Source: Lachnospiraceae bacterium XBB2008 (lineage in GTDB: Bacteria; Bacillota; Clostridia; Lachnospirales; Lachnospiraceae). Taken from it: a stretch of DNA of 64,000 nucleotides. Location: NCBI GenBank assembly GCA_900102235.1, contig FMVL01000006.1, positions 310,001-374,000 of the forward strand, read 5' to 3'. This document shows positions 27,428 to 37,400 of this stretch, piece by piece. The position numbers were made by a program, and so were the translations under genes. The notes under the pieces were generated by a model. The model did no database searches and had not been told where the DNA came from. It worked only from the letters and a program-made list of their open reading frames with translations. Numbering within the stretch: position 1 is the stretch's first letter; each line of letters starts with the position of its first letter.

Positions 27428-29364
27428 TGGCAAAGCAGAAAGAGGTCCGCATGGGTCGTAACAACATGGCCGCCATGGGTAAACGCCCCAAGATCGAGAA
27501 TATAGGCGCACTTATCGTCCGCCTGTTAAAGAGGGTATTTACCAGGTACTGGTTTCATGTTCTGATAGTCGTGGCATGCATACTCATAAACGCATTTGTG
27601 AATATCCGTTATCAGCTCTTTACCAGAGAACTGATCGATGTATATATAGTTCCCTATATAGGCAAAGGCACATCGGATTTCAGTGCGCTTAAAGCCGTCA
27701 TATTCAAGATGATGGGCGTATTTGCCGTCGGCATCATCTGCAGTTATGCACAGGCCAGGATAATGGTCAATGTTACGCAGGGAACTCTGTCGAATCTTCG
27801 TAAGGAGATGTTCGATCATATGCAGAGCCTGCCCATCAGATATTTTGATACTCATTCCCACGGCGATATCATGTCGATGTATACCAACGATATCGATACG
27901 CTCCGCCAGATGATCTCACAGGGCGTTATTCAGCTCGCATCAAGCATTGTGACCATAGTCAGTGTGCTGGGAACGATGATCGCCTTAAGCCTTCCGCTTA
28001 CGGGGCTTGCGCTCGCAATGCTTTTCATAATGATCCTGGCTACGAGGAAACTGGTTACTGCCTCCGGTAAATACTTTATCAAGCAGCAGAAAGATCTGGG
28101 CGCACTTAACGGCTATATCGAAGAGATGATGGAAGGACAGAAGGTCATAAAGGTATTCTGTCATGAGGAAAAAGCTAAAGAAGAGTTCGGAAAGCTAAAT
28201 GATGAGCTCAGAGACTCGGCGGAAAATGCAAATAAGAACGCAAACCTCCTTGGCCCTGTAAATGCGCAACTGGGAAATGTAAGCTACGTTATAGTTGCGG
28301 TTGTCGGTGCATTTATGGCCATTAACGGATTCGGTTCGGTCACGATAGGTACACTCGTTGCATTCCTGGCTCTTTCCAAGAGCATCAACTTCCCGATCAG
28401 TCAGGTCTCGCAGCAGCTTAACTCGGTTATCATGGCTTTTGCGGGCGCGGACAGGATATTCAAGCTTCTTGATGAAGAGAGCGAAGTGGATGAAGGCTAT
28501 GTGACTCTGGTCAATGCACGCGAAGGTGAAAACGGTGAAATGATCGAGTGTGAAGATCGCACCGGAATATGGGCCTGGAAGCATCCCCATACCGCGGACG
28601 GCTCCGTGACCTACCAGCGTATGGAGGGCAAGGTCACCATGGATGAGGTTGACTTCAGTTATAACGAGGATAAGCAGATACTCTATGATATCAAACTCTT
28701 CGCAAAGCCCGGTCAGAAGATCGCATTTGTGGGTTCTACGGGTGCCGGCAAAACGACGATCACCAATCTGATCAATCGTTTCTATGATATTCAGGACGGC
28801 AAGATCAGATACGATGACATAAATATCGGCAAGATCAAGAAGGATGACCTCAGGCATTCACTCGGAATGGTTTTGCAGGAAACTCATCTGTTCACCGGAA
28901 CCGTAATGGAGAATATCAGGTACGGCAAACTTGATGCAACTGATGAAGAGTGTATTGCTGCCGCTAAACTTGCCAACGCTCATAACTTCATATCCATGCT
29001 TCCGGACGGGTATGATACGAAGCTGACCGGTGACGGTGCGAACTTAAGCCAGGGTCAGAGGCAGCTGATAGCCATCGCAAGAGCCGCTGTCGCCGATCCT
29101 CCGGTTCTCATTCTGGATGAAGCAACGAGCTCTATAGATACACGTACAGAGCGACTCGTTCAGGACGGTATGGATAAACTCATGAAAGGCAGAACGACAT
29201 TCGTGATCGCCCACAGATTAAGTACCGTACGTAACAGTGACTGTATCATGGTTCTGGAACAGGGCCGGATCATAGAACGCGGTACCCACGAGGAACTGAT
29301 AGAGCAGAAGGGCAAGTATTATCAGCTCTATACAGGTTTGAACGGAGAAGGGATCACAGCTTAA
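27427..29364 (+). CDS. ABC exporter half-transporter, canonical-site subunit
   Basis: A 645-aa partner of the preceding subunit. After a roughly 40-residue N-terminal extension come six transmembrane segments (about 40-340) and an ATPase domain with Walker A GSTGAGKTT, signature LSQGQ and Walker B LILDEATSSID with an intact catalytic Glu. About 40 extra residues lie between membrane domain and ATPase domain (around 360-400, rich in Gly/Glu). The pair forms one canonical and one degenerate ATP site. It ends 12 bases before hemZ, so the exporter interrupts the more usual relA-MBL-hemZ neighbourhood. Confidence 0.92.
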   Translation: MAKQKEVRMGRNNMAAMGKRPKIENIGALIVRLLKRVFTRYWFHVLIVVACILINAFVNIRYQLFTRELIDVYIVPYIGKGTSDFSALKAVIFKMMGVFAVGIICSYAQARIMVNVTQGTLSNLRKEMFDHMQSLPIRYFDTHSHGDIMSMYTNDIDTLRQMISQGVIQLASSIVTIVSVLGTMIALSLPLTGLALAMLFIMILATRKLVTASGKYFIKQQKDLGALNGYIEEMMEGQKVIKVFCHEEKAKEEFGKLNDELRDSAENANKNANLLGPVNAQLGNVSYVIVAVVGAFMAINGFGSVTIGTLVAFLALSKSINFPISQVSQQLNSVIMAFAGADRIFKLLDEESEVDEGYVTLVNAREGENGEMIECEDRTGIWAWKHPHTADGSVTYQRMEGKVTMDEVDFSYNEDKQILYDIKLFAKPGQKIAFVGSTGAGKTTITNLINRFYDIQDGKIRYDDINIGKIKKDDLRHSLGMVLQETHLFTGTVMENIRYGKLDATDEECIAAAKLANAHNFISMLPDGYDTKLTGDGANLSQGQRQLIAIARAAVADPPVLILDEATSSIDTRTERLVQDGMDKLMKGRTTFVIAHRLSTVRNSDCIMVLEQGRIIERGTHEELIEQKGKYYQLYTGLNGEGITA

Positions 29365-29376
29365 ACAACATTGTTT

Positions 29377-30921
29377 ATGAAAAAAGACTTCGATTCAGAT
29401 AAATTCATGATAGTCCGGGTGGATACGCCCGGACTTCAATATGATATAAATGCCATCGTTAAGGCTTTCTATCCGGACAGGGAAGTCAGAGTACTCGAAC
29501 CGGACAGTACCGTGCACGACAGCAGTATCCTGGACCTGCCGGTTTATATGGATATAGAGGTACCATCAGGTAAGGATGGTAACGGACACTCAGATGATCC
29601 TTCCTTCGGTCATATACGCGTGGAAGGAACGGATCACGGATTTGGCATCGATCCGGAGATCGGACCCAAGAACAGCTTTAAACTGGCTTTGTACGACACG
29701 ATGTGTAAGATCACCGGACGTACACTTCCCTGGGGAAATCTGACGGGAGTGCGTCCGACCAAGATCGCGATGACACGTATCAGAAGCGGAGAAAACGATG
29801 CCCGGATCCTGGAGTTCATGCGCGGATATCACCGTGTGAGTGATGAAAAATCCGAGCTTGCCGTAGATATCGCACATCGCGAACTTGATCTGCTTGAGAA
29901 GCTCGATCACAGGAACGGTTACAGCCTGTATATAGGTATTCCTTTTTGCCCGACCACCTGCCTGTATTGCTCTTTTACAAGTTCACCCATAGGTGCATGG
30001 AGAGATCGCGTCGATACTTATCTGGAAGCTCTGTATAAGGAGATCGACTATGTTGCTGACGCATCCGGACGCGGAGTTTTCGCTTCGCACCCCGATACGA
30101 TCTACATAGGCGGAGGCACACCGACGAGCCTGGATGAAGAGCATCTTGAGAAACTTCTCAGCTACCTTTGTGAGAAAACAGACACCCGTTCGGCACATGA
30201 ATTCACCTGTGAGGCCGGACGTCCCGATTCGATAACTGCCGGTAAACTTGCCGTCATGAAAAAGTACGGGGTAACGAGGATATCCATAAACCCTCAGACC
30301 ATGCAGCAAAAGACTCTTGATATCATAGGCAGACGTACCACGCCGGACCAGGTTAAGGCCGCGTTTTCGATGGCCAGGGAGGCCGGCTTTGACAATATCA
30401 ATATGGATATCATTCTGGGGCTTCCGGGTGAGGGTAAGGATGAGGTCGCCGATACTCTGGAACAGATATCCATGATGGAGCCTGATTCAATGACTGTTCA
30501 TTCTCTGGCCATCAAACGTGCATCCGCACTTAAGCAGCACCTTGATGAGATAGGGATCGAAGCACTTAAGAACACGGATGAGACGATGGCTCTGGCTGCT
30601 TTATCGGCCCGCAATATGGGGATGAAGCCCTATTATCTGTACCGACAGAAGAATATGTCCGGTAACTTCGAGAATACCGGCTACTGTGTGCCCGGCAGGG
30701 AATGTCTGTATAACATCCTTATCATGGAAGAGATTCAGGCAATCGTCGCACTCGGAGCAGGATCGATCTCCAAAAGAGTGGATTATCCCGATGATACTGA
30801 TTCTGATATTCCAGTAAACATTTCCCGTGCCGAGAATCTGAAGGATATAGAAAGTTATATATCGCGTATCGATGAGATGATCGAACGAAAAAAAGATCTG
30901 TTTGAACAGCAGAACATCTGA
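29377..30921 (+). CDS. hemZ: Oxygen-independent coproporphyrinogen III oxidase-like radical SAM protein
   Basis: A 514-aa HemN/HemZ-family radical SAM enzyme. The 4Fe-4S motif is CPTTCLYC (CxxxCxxC), followed by YIGGGTPTSL and a SAM-binding region. An N-terminal domain of about 170 residues is typical of HemZ. HemN-type enzymes decarboxylate coproporphyrinogen III, but HemZ-like proteins in anaerobes without a full heme pathway may have other roles, and no other heme gene is present here. The start is ATG 29377 (or TTG 29371); neither has a strong Shine-Dalgarno site, and a short inverted repeat AAACAA/TTGTTT sits just upstream. Confidence 0.85.
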   Translation: MKKDFDSDKFMIVRVDTPGLQYDINAIVKAFYPDREVRVLEPDSTVHDSSILDLPVYMDIEVPSGKDGNGHSDDPSFGHIRVEGTDHGFGIDPEIGPKNSFKLALYDTMCKITGRTLPWGNLTGVRPTKIAMTRIRSGENDARILEFMRGYHRVSDEKSELAVDIAHRELDLLEKLDHRNGYSLYIGIPFCPTTCLYCSFTSSPIGAWRDRVDTYLEALYKEIDYVADASGRGVFASHPDTIYIGGGTPTSLDEEHLEKLLSYLCEKTDTRSAHEFTCEAGRPDSITAGKLAVMKKYGVTRISINPQTMQQKTLDIIGRRTTPDQVKAAFSMAREAGFDNINMDIILGLPGEGKDEVADTLEQISMMEPDSMTVHSLAIKRASALKQHLDEIGIEALKNTDETMALAALSARNMGMKPYYLYRQKNMSGNFENTGYCVPGRECLYNILIMEEIQAIVALGAGSISKRVDYPDDTDSDIPVNISRAENLKDIESYISRIDEMIERKKDLFEQQNI

Positions 30922-30957
30922 GAAAAAAGACGCATCCGGTCTTACCTGGATGCGTCT
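30922..30957 (-). terminator. Rho-independent terminator of the small minus-strand gene
   Basis: On the minus strand AGACGCATCC, a 10-base loop and GGATGCGTCT are followed by a run of six T (plus-strand A run at 30922-30927). The stop codon of the gene lies in the loop. The hemZ stop immediately adjoins it on the other strand. Confidence 0.88.
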
Positions 30958-31184
30958 CCTGCCATAAAGTTGATGAAATGTACGGCGTCTTCGGGCTCGT
31001 ATACCACAAGATCCATCTCGGGGATCACATCATCTGCAAATACCTTGGCAAGTGATACGAACTGTGAAAGCTTGGACTTAAGATTCAGTCTGTCGCCTTC
31101 ACCGGTAACAAGCTCAACCTTGCCCTTGCATCCGTCAACGATCTTGAAGAAACCGTCAATGTCTTTTACGTTCTGAATTTTCAT
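30942..31184 (-). CDS. Small conserved protein of unknown function
   Basis: An 80-aa protein starting MKIQNVKDIDGFFK. It has no signal peptide or membrane segment and looks like a compact alpha/beta domain. I recall very similar small proteins in other Lachnospiraceae, sometimes carrying the misleading label polyA polymerase; nothing in the sequence supports such activity. The ATG at 31182-31184 has an excellent site, GGGAGGAAAAC. It has its own predicted promoter and a terminator, so it is a monocistronic unit. Its separate, well-formed expression signals suggest a real, conserved function. Confidence 0.8.
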   Translation of the reverse strand: MKIQNVKDIDGFFKIVDGCKGKVELVTGEGDRLNLKSKLSQFVSLAKVFADDVIPEMDLVVYEPEDAVHFINFMAGDASR

Positions 31185-31244
31185 AATGTTTTCCTCCCTG
31201 TCGCCTCTTCCTGACGACTTCATCTTAACTTTGTTTACGCCATC

Positions 31245-31272
31245 ATTATATGCTTTTTGCCGGAGTACACAA
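31245..31272 (-). promoter_or_regulatory. Promoter of the small minus-strand gene
   Basis: On the minus strand TTGTGT (31272-31267), a 16-base spacer and TATAAT (31250-31245), about 60 bases upstream of the ATG. Confidence 0.6.
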
Positions 31273-31400
31273 GATATATCCCGTACAAAATATACAATAA
31301 TACAACATAAAAACTGTGCATAATTACCAATAGTGTGTTCTTTTTTGCTTTCGCTGAACGGAGTGGATTATTCCGCATATTTTTGAGATAATCTGTAAAC

Positions 31401-31429
31401 TGGAAATCTATAAAGGAATTGAATATAAT
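31401..31429 (+). promoter_or_regulatory. Promoter of the GT4-led operon
   Basis: TGGAAA (31401-31406), a 17-base spacer and TATAAT (31424-31429), with start expected near 31436 and a leader of about 34 bases. The rest of the 31185-31469 gap is AT-rich and holds the divergent minus-strand promoter; I see no further feature in it. Confidence 0.55.
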
Positions 31430-31469
31430 ATTCTAGTTAGATATTATCCTATCGGAGAGCAGAAATCTT

Positions 31470-32798
31470 ATGAATGTTTGTCTTTTGAATGATTCTTTTC
31501 CGCCGATCATAGACGGTGTCGCCAATACGGTCATGAATTATGCCGGTATCATACAGGCGAGGCCCGACTCGGAGGTTGTTGTAGCAACACCAAGATATCC
31601 GGATGTTGATTATAACTGTTATCCGTACCGGGTTCTGGATTATCCAAGTATAGATACATCCAAACTGGCGTATGGATACAGAGCAGGGTATTCTCTGGCT
31701 GTCAGAGAGATCAATGAGATAGCCGAATTCGGGCCGGATATCATTCATACGCATTGTCCAGCAGCTTCAACTCTTATGGCGAGGATCCTGCAGTATGAGA
31801 CCGGTGCGCCTGTGGTATTTACATATCATACCAAGTTTGATGTGGATATAGAACGCGCAGTCGGAGAGGGCTTGCTCAAAAAAGAGACGATCAAGCTCAT
31901 GATAAGCAATATATCCGCTTGTGACGAAGTTTGGGTAGTTTCCGAGGGGGCCGGTGAGAATATGCGTTCACTCGGATATGAGGGTGATTATCTTGTAATG
32001 CCGAACGGAGTTGACTTCCCATGTGGCAGGGTTCCGGCTGATAAAGTATATGAAGCCACGCGTGATTATGATCTGCCCGAAGATGTACCCATGTTTCTGT
32101 TTGTTGGCCGTATCATGAACTATAAGGGACTCCCGCTTATCATGGATGCGATGGATATCCTTAACAGAGCCGGCATGGATTTCAGATGTGTCTTCGTCGG
32201 AGGCGGGGCGGATCTTGAGGGCTTAAAGAATAAGGCAGCTGATCACGGCCTGGATAAAAAAGTGATATTTACAGGTCCGATACATGACCGGGATGTCCTT
32301 CGTGCATTTAACACCAGAGCGGATCTTTTTCTTTTCCCGTCAACATATGATACGAACGGAATAGTTGTACGCGAAGCGGCTGCCTGTGGTCTTGCTTCCG
32401 TTCTGATAAAAGGTTCCTGTGCGGCTGAAGGGATCACTGATTATCGAAACGGCTATCTGATAGACGAGACCGCAGAGGATATGGCAGCCCTTCTTAAGCA
32501 GGTATGTACGGATATGGATGCCGTACACCGCGTGGGCGATCATGCGATGGAAGAGATATACATATCCTGGGAAGACAGTGTTTCACGCGCTTATGAACGT
32601 TATGGCGTCATCAGAGATATGGTGGCTGACGGTACGCTTACCCGCAGACGCAAGCACAAATCTGATTATCTTATAGAAACTGCAGCTGATGTTTCGGAAG
32701 TTTTATCCAAGATCATCAGTGTGCCCCGCAACATCCGCGAGACCATCACTAATGATCTGTACAGATTATATGAAGGTATGATGGCTAACAATGACTGA
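31470..32798 (+). CDS. Glycosyltransferase family 4
   Basis: A 442-aa GT-B-fold retaining glycosyltransferase. The N-terminal acceptor domain starts with the family-typical LNDSFPPIIDGVANTV; the C-terminal donor domain has FVGRIMNYKGLPLIM and the sugar-nucleotide segment FPSTYDTNGIVVREAAACG with the conserved Glu. It resembles 1,2-diacylglycerol or glucan-type glucosyltransferases, but donor and acceptor cannot be fixed from sequence. It leads a tight run: the GH13 gene begins eight bases before its end. Pairing with GH13 suggests linked synthesis and breakdown of an alpha-glucan or glucosylated product (inference). No signal peptide. Confidence 0.9.
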   Translation: MNVCLLNDSFPPIIDGVANTVMNYAGIIQARPDSEVVVATPRYPDVDYNCYPYRVLDYPSIDTSKLAYGYRAGYSLAVREINEIAEFGPDIIHTHCPAASTLMARILQYETGAPVVFTYHTKFDVDIERAVGEGLLKKETIKLMISNISACDEVWVVSEGAGENMRSLGYEGDYLVMPNGVDFPCGRVPADKVYEATRDYDLPEDVPMFLFVGRIMNYKGLPLIMDAMDILNRAGMDFRCVFVGGGADLEGLKNKAADHGLDKKVIFTGPIHDRDVLRAFNTRADLFLFPSTYDTNGIVVREAAACGLASVLIKGSCAAEGITDYRNGYLIDETAEDMAALLKQVCTDMDAVHRVGDHAMEEIYISWEDSVSRAYERYGVIRDMVADGTLTRRRKHKSDYLIETAADVSEVLSKIISVPRNIRETITNDLYRLYEGMMANND

Positions 32799-34461
32799 AT
32801 CCAGAGACTGGTACAAGACAGCGGTGTTTTATCAGATATGGGTCAGGAGTTTCTGTGACGGGAACGGAGACGGTATCGGCGATCTCTATGGTGTATACGA
32901 TCGTCTGGAATATGTCCGGTCTCTCGGCGTGAATGCCATATGGTTCAATCCGTTATATCCATCGCCCAACGCCGACTACGGATATGACATATCGGATTAT
33001 TGTGACATTCATCCCGACTACGGTGACCTGGCTCAGTTTAAGAAAGTGCTGGACCGCGCACATGAACTCGGAATGAAAGTGATCATGGATCTTGTAATCA
33101 ACCACACATCCGATGAGCACAGATGGTTTCAGGAGAGCCGCAAGGGAAAGGACAATCCGTACAGCGACTATTATATATGGCGGGACAAGCCCAATAACTG
33201 GAGTTCCGTTCTCGAGGGCAAGGCCTGGGAATATGACGAGATGCGCGGACAGTACTATCTGCATCTTTTTGCCCGTAAGCAGCCCGACTTAAACATGGAC
33301 AATCCGGCTGTCAGAGAGGAAGTAAAGAAGATCCTCAGATTCTGGCTGGACATGGGCGTTGACGGCTTCCGCGAGGATGTCATCAACTTTATCTCCAAAA
33401 AAGAAGGACTTCCCAATCGGATCGGCATAATCCCGATCCTGGATGAGATGAAGTACTACAAGGACGGTCCGCACATACATGAATATATGGCGGAGTTCAG
33501 GGATGTCTGCAATGAATATAATGCGGTTCAGATCGGTGAGGGACCGATGACTACGGTCGGCTCGGCACTCAAATATCTGACAGGCAGGAGCAAGTCGCTC
33601 GATATGATGTTTTCGTTTGATCATATGACGGCGGACTGTCTGTTCACCGAGTATGTGCATCTGCCGTTTAAGCTTGCGAGACTGAAGAAGGCGCTGTCCA
33701 AATGGCAGTATTCCCTGGAGGGTAAGGCGTGGAATACGCTTTATCTTGAGAATCACGACCATCCCAGGGTACTCAGCCGTTACGGAAGCGAGAGGTACCA
33801 CCGTGAGAGCGGAACGATGCTGGCTGCGGTTTATCTGTTCCTTAAAGGAACGCCTTTTATATACCAGGGACAGGAGATCGGCATGACCAACATCCGTCTC
33901 ATGTCCATCGAACAGTATAAGGATGTGTCCTCCAAGAACAATTACTATTCATACCATTTAAAAGATGACGAGCAGTCAAGGCTCAGGCGGATCCATCTGT
34001 CGAGCCGTGATTCATCGCGTACTCCGATGCAGTGGGATGACTCCGAATATGCCGGATTTTCGACCGTAACTCCGTGGTTTGGCGTCAATCCGAATTACAG
34101 GGCCATAAATGTAAAAAAACAGGAGAGTGAGAGTGATTCCATTCTGAATTTCTACAGGACCTGTATCAGACTGAGAAGTCAAAGCCCTGCACTGCTGTAC
34201 GGAGAGTACAGGGAACACAACTCAAAAGAACCGAATATATATTCATACTCGAGGAGTCTTGACGGAGAAGTATATCTGATCATATGTTCCTTCTTCATGG
34301 AAAGACTGCCGTATATAGTACCAAAGCAGTTTCGCGGAATGAAGGCGAGACTTATGCTTACCAATTACCCTTCCAAAAGAGAGACCGGCATGGAGTTTGA
34401 GATGCCTCATACCGGTTTCAGAGTGTACCCTTACGAAGCACTTGTACTAAGGATATCCTGA
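32791..34461 (+). CDS. GH13 alpha-glucosidase (oligo-1,6-glucosidase-like)
   Basis: A 556-aa intracellular alpha-amylase-superfamily enzyme. The conserved GH13 regions are visible: VIMDLVINHTSDEH, GFREDVINF with nucleophile Asp196, QIGEGPMTT with acid/base Glu250, and ENHDHPRVL with the transition-state Asp323. The QPDLNMDNPAVR element is typical of GH13 subfamily 31 (oligo-1,6-glucosidase, alpha-glucosidase, trehalose-6-phosphate hydrolase). No signal peptide. It overlaps the GT4 gene by eight bases and is followed after one base by the sensor-GGDEF-GH53 gene, so the three are almost certainly cotranscribed. Confidence 0.93.
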   Translation: MTESRDWYKTAVFYQIWVRSFCDGNGDGIGDLYGVYDRLEYVRSLGVNAIWFNPLYPSPNADYGYDISDYCDIHPDYGDLAQFKKVLDRAHELGMKVIMDLVINHTSDEHRWFQESRKGKDNPYSDYYIWRDKPNNWSSVLEGKAWEYDEMRGQYYLHLFARKQPDLNMDNPAVREEVKKILRFWLDMGVDGFREDVINFISKKEGLPNRIGIIPILDEMKYYKDGPHIHEYMAEFRDVCNEYNAVQIGEGPMTTVGSALKYLTGRSKSLDMMFSFDHMTADCLFTEYVHLPFKLARLKKALSKWQYSLEGKAWNTLYLENHDHPRVLSRYGSERYHRESGTMLAAVYLFLKGTPFIYQGQEIGMTNIRLMSIEQYKDVSSKNNYYSYHLKDDEQSRLRRIHLSSRDSSRTPMQWDDSEYAGFSTVTPWFGVNPNYRAINVKKQESESDSILNFYRTCIRLRSQSPALLYGEYREHNSKEPNIYSYSRSLDGEVYLIICSFFMERLPYIVPKQFRGMKARLMLTNYPSKRETGMEFEMPHTGFRVYPYEALVLRIS

Positions 34462-34462
34462 T

Positions 34463-37400
34463 ATGAAAAAGATAGCACTTATAACTGACGGATGGCGAAG
34501 ATATATCACCTATGCGTGGGTTTACGGAATAACCACTCACGCAGAGGAACTCGGCGTGGACATATGCCTGTATACATTCAATTCAAACGGTAACTTAAGC
34601 CATGATGCAAAATATAACCGGGGTGAGTACAGTTTGTTTGAAATGCCGGATTATGAATCTTTTGACGGATTCATCTTTGACTGTACAAACACCACGGATA
34701 ACTCAGTAATAGACTATATGGTCGGCAAACTGAAGAACTGCGGCGTACCGGTCGTCAGTATCTCATACTTTGTTGAAGGTTTTCACTATGTGGGAAATGA
34801 CAATAAACAGCTTGTCCGTGCCATGGTCGATCATATGTATCATCATCACGGCTGCCGCCGCATGGTTTTTGCCGGAGGCCCCGAGAAAAACTTTGAAAAC
34901 ATACAGCGTTTCGAAGCATTCTGTGAGGCGCACCGTGATTACGGATTGGAACTCACTCCCGAAAACTACATGTTCGGTGACTATGATTATGACACCGGAG
35001 TCAGATATCTGACTGAGTGGAGAGCAGCGGGCAAAGAACTGCCGGATGTGTTTATATGCGCAAACGATAATATCGCTGCCGGCATATGTGCGGAAGCGGA
35101 CAGAAGAGGATTAAAGATACCCGGTGATTTCAGAGTGACGGGCTTCGATAATCTGGATAAAGCCGCATATTACAAGCCGCAGATCGCAACCGTCGATCAT
35201 AACAGAGGAATCCTGGGCAGCCGTGCACTTGATATTCTGCTCAGACTCATGGACGGATACGAGGTCGATGAATATACATATGTTACCAGCAAGATAGTAC
35301 CTGCGGAGAGCTGCGGCTGTTCCAATACGGGTTCCGTTAATTACCGCGATTTTGCCAAATGGCAGATCGATTACAGTGTGGACAGGGACCGGCACGAGGA
35401 AAACATCCTTGATCTCGAGAACAGACTTGCGGAATGCAGGAACATGGAAGGATTGTTCGAGAGCTTTGCGGAATATGTATGCACGCTTGACTGCTCCGGA
35501 TTATTCATCATGGTCGACGATACTCTGCTTAAGGCAAGACTCGACGGTAGATTTTCCAGAAATACTCTGGACAAGAGCCGGATCAGGATCGTTTACGGCT
35601 GTGATAAAGGAGAGCGTGTATACTCCGTTCGTGATTATCAGGATCTGTCAGCATATTTGGGTTCCGCCGAACGTCCCAGAAGCTATATCTTTTTCCCAAT
35701 TCACTTCAGAGACGAGATGGTCGGAGCCACGGTCCTGCTTGAACCGGTATTTCTGTATAATAATCCGTTCTTCTATGATGTTCATACCACATTCATCGAA
35801 CGTCTGCAGAATATATACAGGCAGACTCAGCTGAAGAATGCAGCAGATGAGATGCGCAGACTCTATAACCGCGATGTTTTGACAGGGCTCTTTAACCGTA
35901 TCTCCTATAACGAGATGATCGCCCCGAGATTTGCCGAGTATAACAGGGACGGAGTTGTGTGTGCCATGGTCTTTTTTGACGTGGATTACTTCAAGAAGAT
36001 CAATGATACATACGGTCATGATTTCGGTGATAAGGTGCTGATCACGATCGCCCGTGTAATAACCGGATCCAAGCCGAAAGATTCATATGCATACCGGTTT
36101 GGCGGTGATGAATTTGTGGTGTTCATTCCTTATGCATACGAGGAGAAACTCGAACGGTTCATGGCTAAAGTAAACTCTGAACTGGAGGCCCGAAAGATCC
36201 TTGTAAGCCAAGGATTCATAATCACCGATCCCAAATCCGATAAGAGTCTGGAAGATTATCTCGTGATGGCTGACCAGCATATGTATGAGGTAAAAAGGGA
36301 GCGTAAGGGCGGTGCGGTTTCAAGACTGTTCGGCTCTCAGCTGTCTAAACCCGAGCCTGTATCCGAGGAAGAAAAAGCCGTAAGGATCTTCAGAAAAGGT
36401 GCGGATATTTCCAGCCTTCCCGAGAGAGAAGAAGCCGGGAACGGTTTTTTTGACATGACCGGGACTGAAAAAGAAGCGCTGGATATGCTTGCGGATTACG
36501 GGATCGATTCCGTGAGACTGCGTATATGGAACGATCCGGCCAATTACCCCGAATCGCACGGGTATTGCGATCTTAAACATACGCTTGAAATGGCCAAAAG
36601 AATAAAGGAAAAGGGAATGCATTTTCTTCTTGATTTCCACTATTCCGATTACTGGGCAGATCCGGGTAAGCAGCGTAAACCGAAAGCATGGGAAGATCTG
36701 GACTTCGAAGCCTTAAGAAAGGCGGTTTATGACTATACCCGTGAAGTGCTTATCGAACTTTCACGTATAGATGCTCTGCCCGACATGGTCCAGATAGGGA
36801 ACGAGATACGAAGCGGGATGCTTTTCCCTGAAGGAGCCGTTCCGGATTATATCGCATTATCCAAACTTGTCAATGCAGGTATCAGAGCGGTCAGGGATAT
36901 GTCGGTGGATATCAAGGTCATGATACATCTTGATCAGGGCGGCAGGTTCTGTTATTTGAGAGACTGGTTCGATGCCATGTTCTCAGCCGGCCTTGACCGT
37001 ATAGATGCGATCGGTATCAGTTTTTATTCTTTCTGGCACGGCACTTACGCCGATCTGAAAGATACGATGACTCAGCTGATCGAGAGATATGATCTGCCTG
37101 TCTATGTCGTAGAAACGGCTCATCCCTGGAGACATTGCGAGAAGGAACACGTCTCTGAAGACATGATGAGATACGCAGGTCTGCCTGCCGGTGAAGAAGA
37201 GCAGAAAAAAGCTCTTGAGATCATCATGCAGATCGCATCCGAAGCATCCGGCGGCAGAGAAACCGGTGTTTACTACTGGGAACCGCTGTGCATCACGGAT
37301 CAGGGATTCGGAAGCTGGGACGAGAATATGGGCATGCTTAATGCTTCGCACGTTGCGCTTAAGTCATTTGAGGCTTTCAGGGATTTTGATCCCGAGGATC

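Noticed and set aside
35800-36400. Possibility that the GGDEF and GH53 parts are two genes merged by a sequencing error
   Set aside because: The linker (about 617-640) is continuous, hydrophilic and in one frame, and no RBS or start codon precedes GH53; still listed as the main thing to re-check.
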